Below, in pieces: positions 6,354-7,126 of a stretch of DNA of 7,126 nt. Position 1 is the first letter of the stretch; the number at the start of each line of letters is the position of its first letter. The notes beneath the pieces were generated by a model. The model saw nothing but the letters and a program-made list of their open reading frames with translations. It did no database searches and had not been told where the DNA came from. The translations under genes were made by a program, and so were the position numbers. Source of the DNA: Prevotellaceae bacterium UBA5903 (GTDB lineage Bacteria; Bacteroidota; Bacteroidia; Bacteroidales; Bacteroidaceae); assembly GCA_002431845.1 (NCBI GenBank), contig DJEH01000121.1, forward strand, positions 1 to 7,126, given 5' to 3'.

Positions 6354-6935
6354 ATGCACAAGTCCTTTTTTGCTTTGATTTTGGCTATAATTATTGTCGG
6401 TTCGTGCGGAAAGATAGAACTCCCTTCCGACAACAACAATACTCCTGGCGGTGGCACCACTCCTTCAACCCCCGCCAGTTCTGATAGTGTGTATGCAGTT
6501 CAAGATCTTGTAAAGATTAATAACGACGAGATTGTTTACGTTAAAGGCTATATTGTGGGGTATATACCTAAAAATGGCTCTATGGCGCGTACTGTCTTTG
6601 CTGTAAGCGACGCTGATATCTCTGCAGCCAACATCGTAATAGCCGACTCACCCACCCAAACCGACTATCACAAATGTGCACCTATGCAGCTTCCCACCAG
6701 TTCTGAAGTGCGCATACAACTCAATTTGTCCGACAATCCCGACAATCTGGGCAAGTATGTTGTCCTTTGTGGCAAAAGACAAATCTATTATAACTATCCA
6801 GGACTAAAGCCTGTTTATTCTTACCAGTTCGTAGACGATGAAGGTGGTTCGTCGGGCGAAGAAACGCCTTCGGAAACTCCCATTTCTTTTCCTACTTTGA
6901 ATAATGAAGAGCCAGAAATATTCGAAGGATGTTAG
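6354..6935 (+). CDS. Small lipoprotein resembling the DUF6359 group
   Basis: A 193-residue protein with a lipoprotein signal peptide: a basic start, a hydrophobic run, and the lipobox VGSC with Cys18 as the acylation site. A Ser/Thr/Pro/Gly/Asn-rich linker (about 24-44) leads to one compact domain at about 45-160. That domain contains YVKGYIVGYI (62-71), NIVIADSP (93-100), the QLPTSSEVRIQLNLSDNP stretch (112-129) and NLGKYVVLCGK (131-141). The pattern resembles, from memory, Bacteroidales proteins labelled DUF6359, possibly with an OB-like fold; no function is established to my knowledge. The residues right after Cys18 (GKIELPSD) are not a clear surface-export signal, so the side of the outer membrane it faces is unclear. 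A second acidic, Pro/Ser-rich tail (161-192) ends abruptly in a terminal Cys193. It follows murI by 38 bp and probably shares its transcript; a role in envelope biology is inferred from context only. Confidence 0.75.
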   Translation: MHKSFFALILAIIIVGSCGKIELPSDNNNTPGGGTTPSTPASSDSVYAVQDLVKINNDEIVYVKGYIVGYIPKNGSMARTVFAVSDADISAANIVIADSPTQTDYHKCAPMQLPTSSEVRIQLNLSDNPDNLGKYVVLCGKRQIYYNYPGLKPVYSYQFVDDEGGSSGEETPSETPISFPTLNNEEPEIFEGC

Positions 6936-7026
6936 TTGCCCCCACCTACTTTTTGGTAACTTTTATTGACATTCTGAACATTCAAAATAGAAACGAAATG
7001 TTAAAGGAATTAACAATGCAATCTTG

Positions 7027-7084
7027 ATATTTCACACAATTAAACATTTCACTCCCTATCTCCCCCTTCTTCCTATCTTATAAA
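7027..7084 (+). terminator. G-free pyrimidine-rich tract, possible Rho-loading region
   Basis: The 58 bases contain no G on the plus strand, and 7047-7079 is almost wholly C and T with only three A residues. No hairpin terminator is visible after the lipoprotein gene, which ends at 6935. A C-rich, G-poor, unstructured transcript segment downstream of an operon is the usual composition of a Rho-utilisation site. This is inference from composition and position; there is no consensus sequence to confirm it. Confidence 0.3.
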
Positions 7085-7099
7085 GCCTTTCTAACACTC

Positions 7100-7117
7100 T
7101 AAGGATACGTATCCTTA
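7100..7117. repeat. 18-bp perfect palindrome near the right edge
   Basis: TAAGGATACGTATCCTTA is its own reverse complement over all 18 bases, with no spacer. The lack of a loop and of a following T-run makes it a poor terminator and more like a dimeric-protein binding site or an intergenic repeat. The bases CTAAG just before the palindrome's body (7099-7103) recur as the last five bases of the window (7122-7126), 23 bp on, which could be the start of another copy. Confidence 0.6.
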
Positions 7118-7126
7118 TACCCTAAG

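Overview
The window looks like chromosomal DNA from a Bacteroidales bacterium, most likely Prevotella or a close relative. The reasons are the moderate GC content, genes without Shine-Dalgarno sequences, two close matches to the Bacteroidetes -7 promoter element (TAnnTTTG), a Ser-type sulfatase with a Bacteroidetes-style C-terminal tail, a lipoprotein resembling the DUF6359 group, and an OmpH/Skp-murI gene pair typical of the phylum. These are impressions from reading the sequence; no database search was run.

The layout is divergent around a 230-bp region at about 4645-4874. Leftward (minus strand) come a LolA-like lipoprotein carrier (4644-4006), thioredoxin reductase trxB (3973-3029), a secreted Ser-type sulfatase (2933-777) and a small uracil-DNA-glycosylase-superfamily protein (695-117). 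lolA and trxB are 32 bp apart and probably share a transcript. Hairpins lie between trxB and the sulfatase, between the sulfatase and the glycosylase gene, and after the glycosylase gene, so the leftward genes appear to be separate units or units joined by partial readthrough. Rightward (plus strand) come a Skp/OmpH-like periplasmic chaperone (4875-5393), glutamate racemase murI (5443-6315) and a small lipoprotein (6354-6935). Gaps are only 49 and 38 bp and no convincing terminator lies between them, which suggests one operon.

The functional theme around the divergent promoters is envelope building: LolA-like (lipoprotein transfer), Skp-like (outer-membrane protein chaperone), MurI (D-glutamate for peptidoglycan) and a probable outer-membrane lipoprotein. 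TrxB supplies thiol reducing power. The sulfatase and the glycosylase have no obvious functional link to these. No SusC/SusD pair or other sulfatase is visible.

The last 191 bp carry no gene. They hold a 58-nt stretch without G and an 18-bp perfect palindrome close to the right edge. There is no CRISPR array, tRNA, rRNA, insertion sequence or defence system that I can support. Most of the window is ordinary core genome. The points most worth a second look are the hairpin between trxB and the sulfatase, the sulfatase architecture, the divergent chaperone promoters, and the G-free tract and palindrome at the right end.
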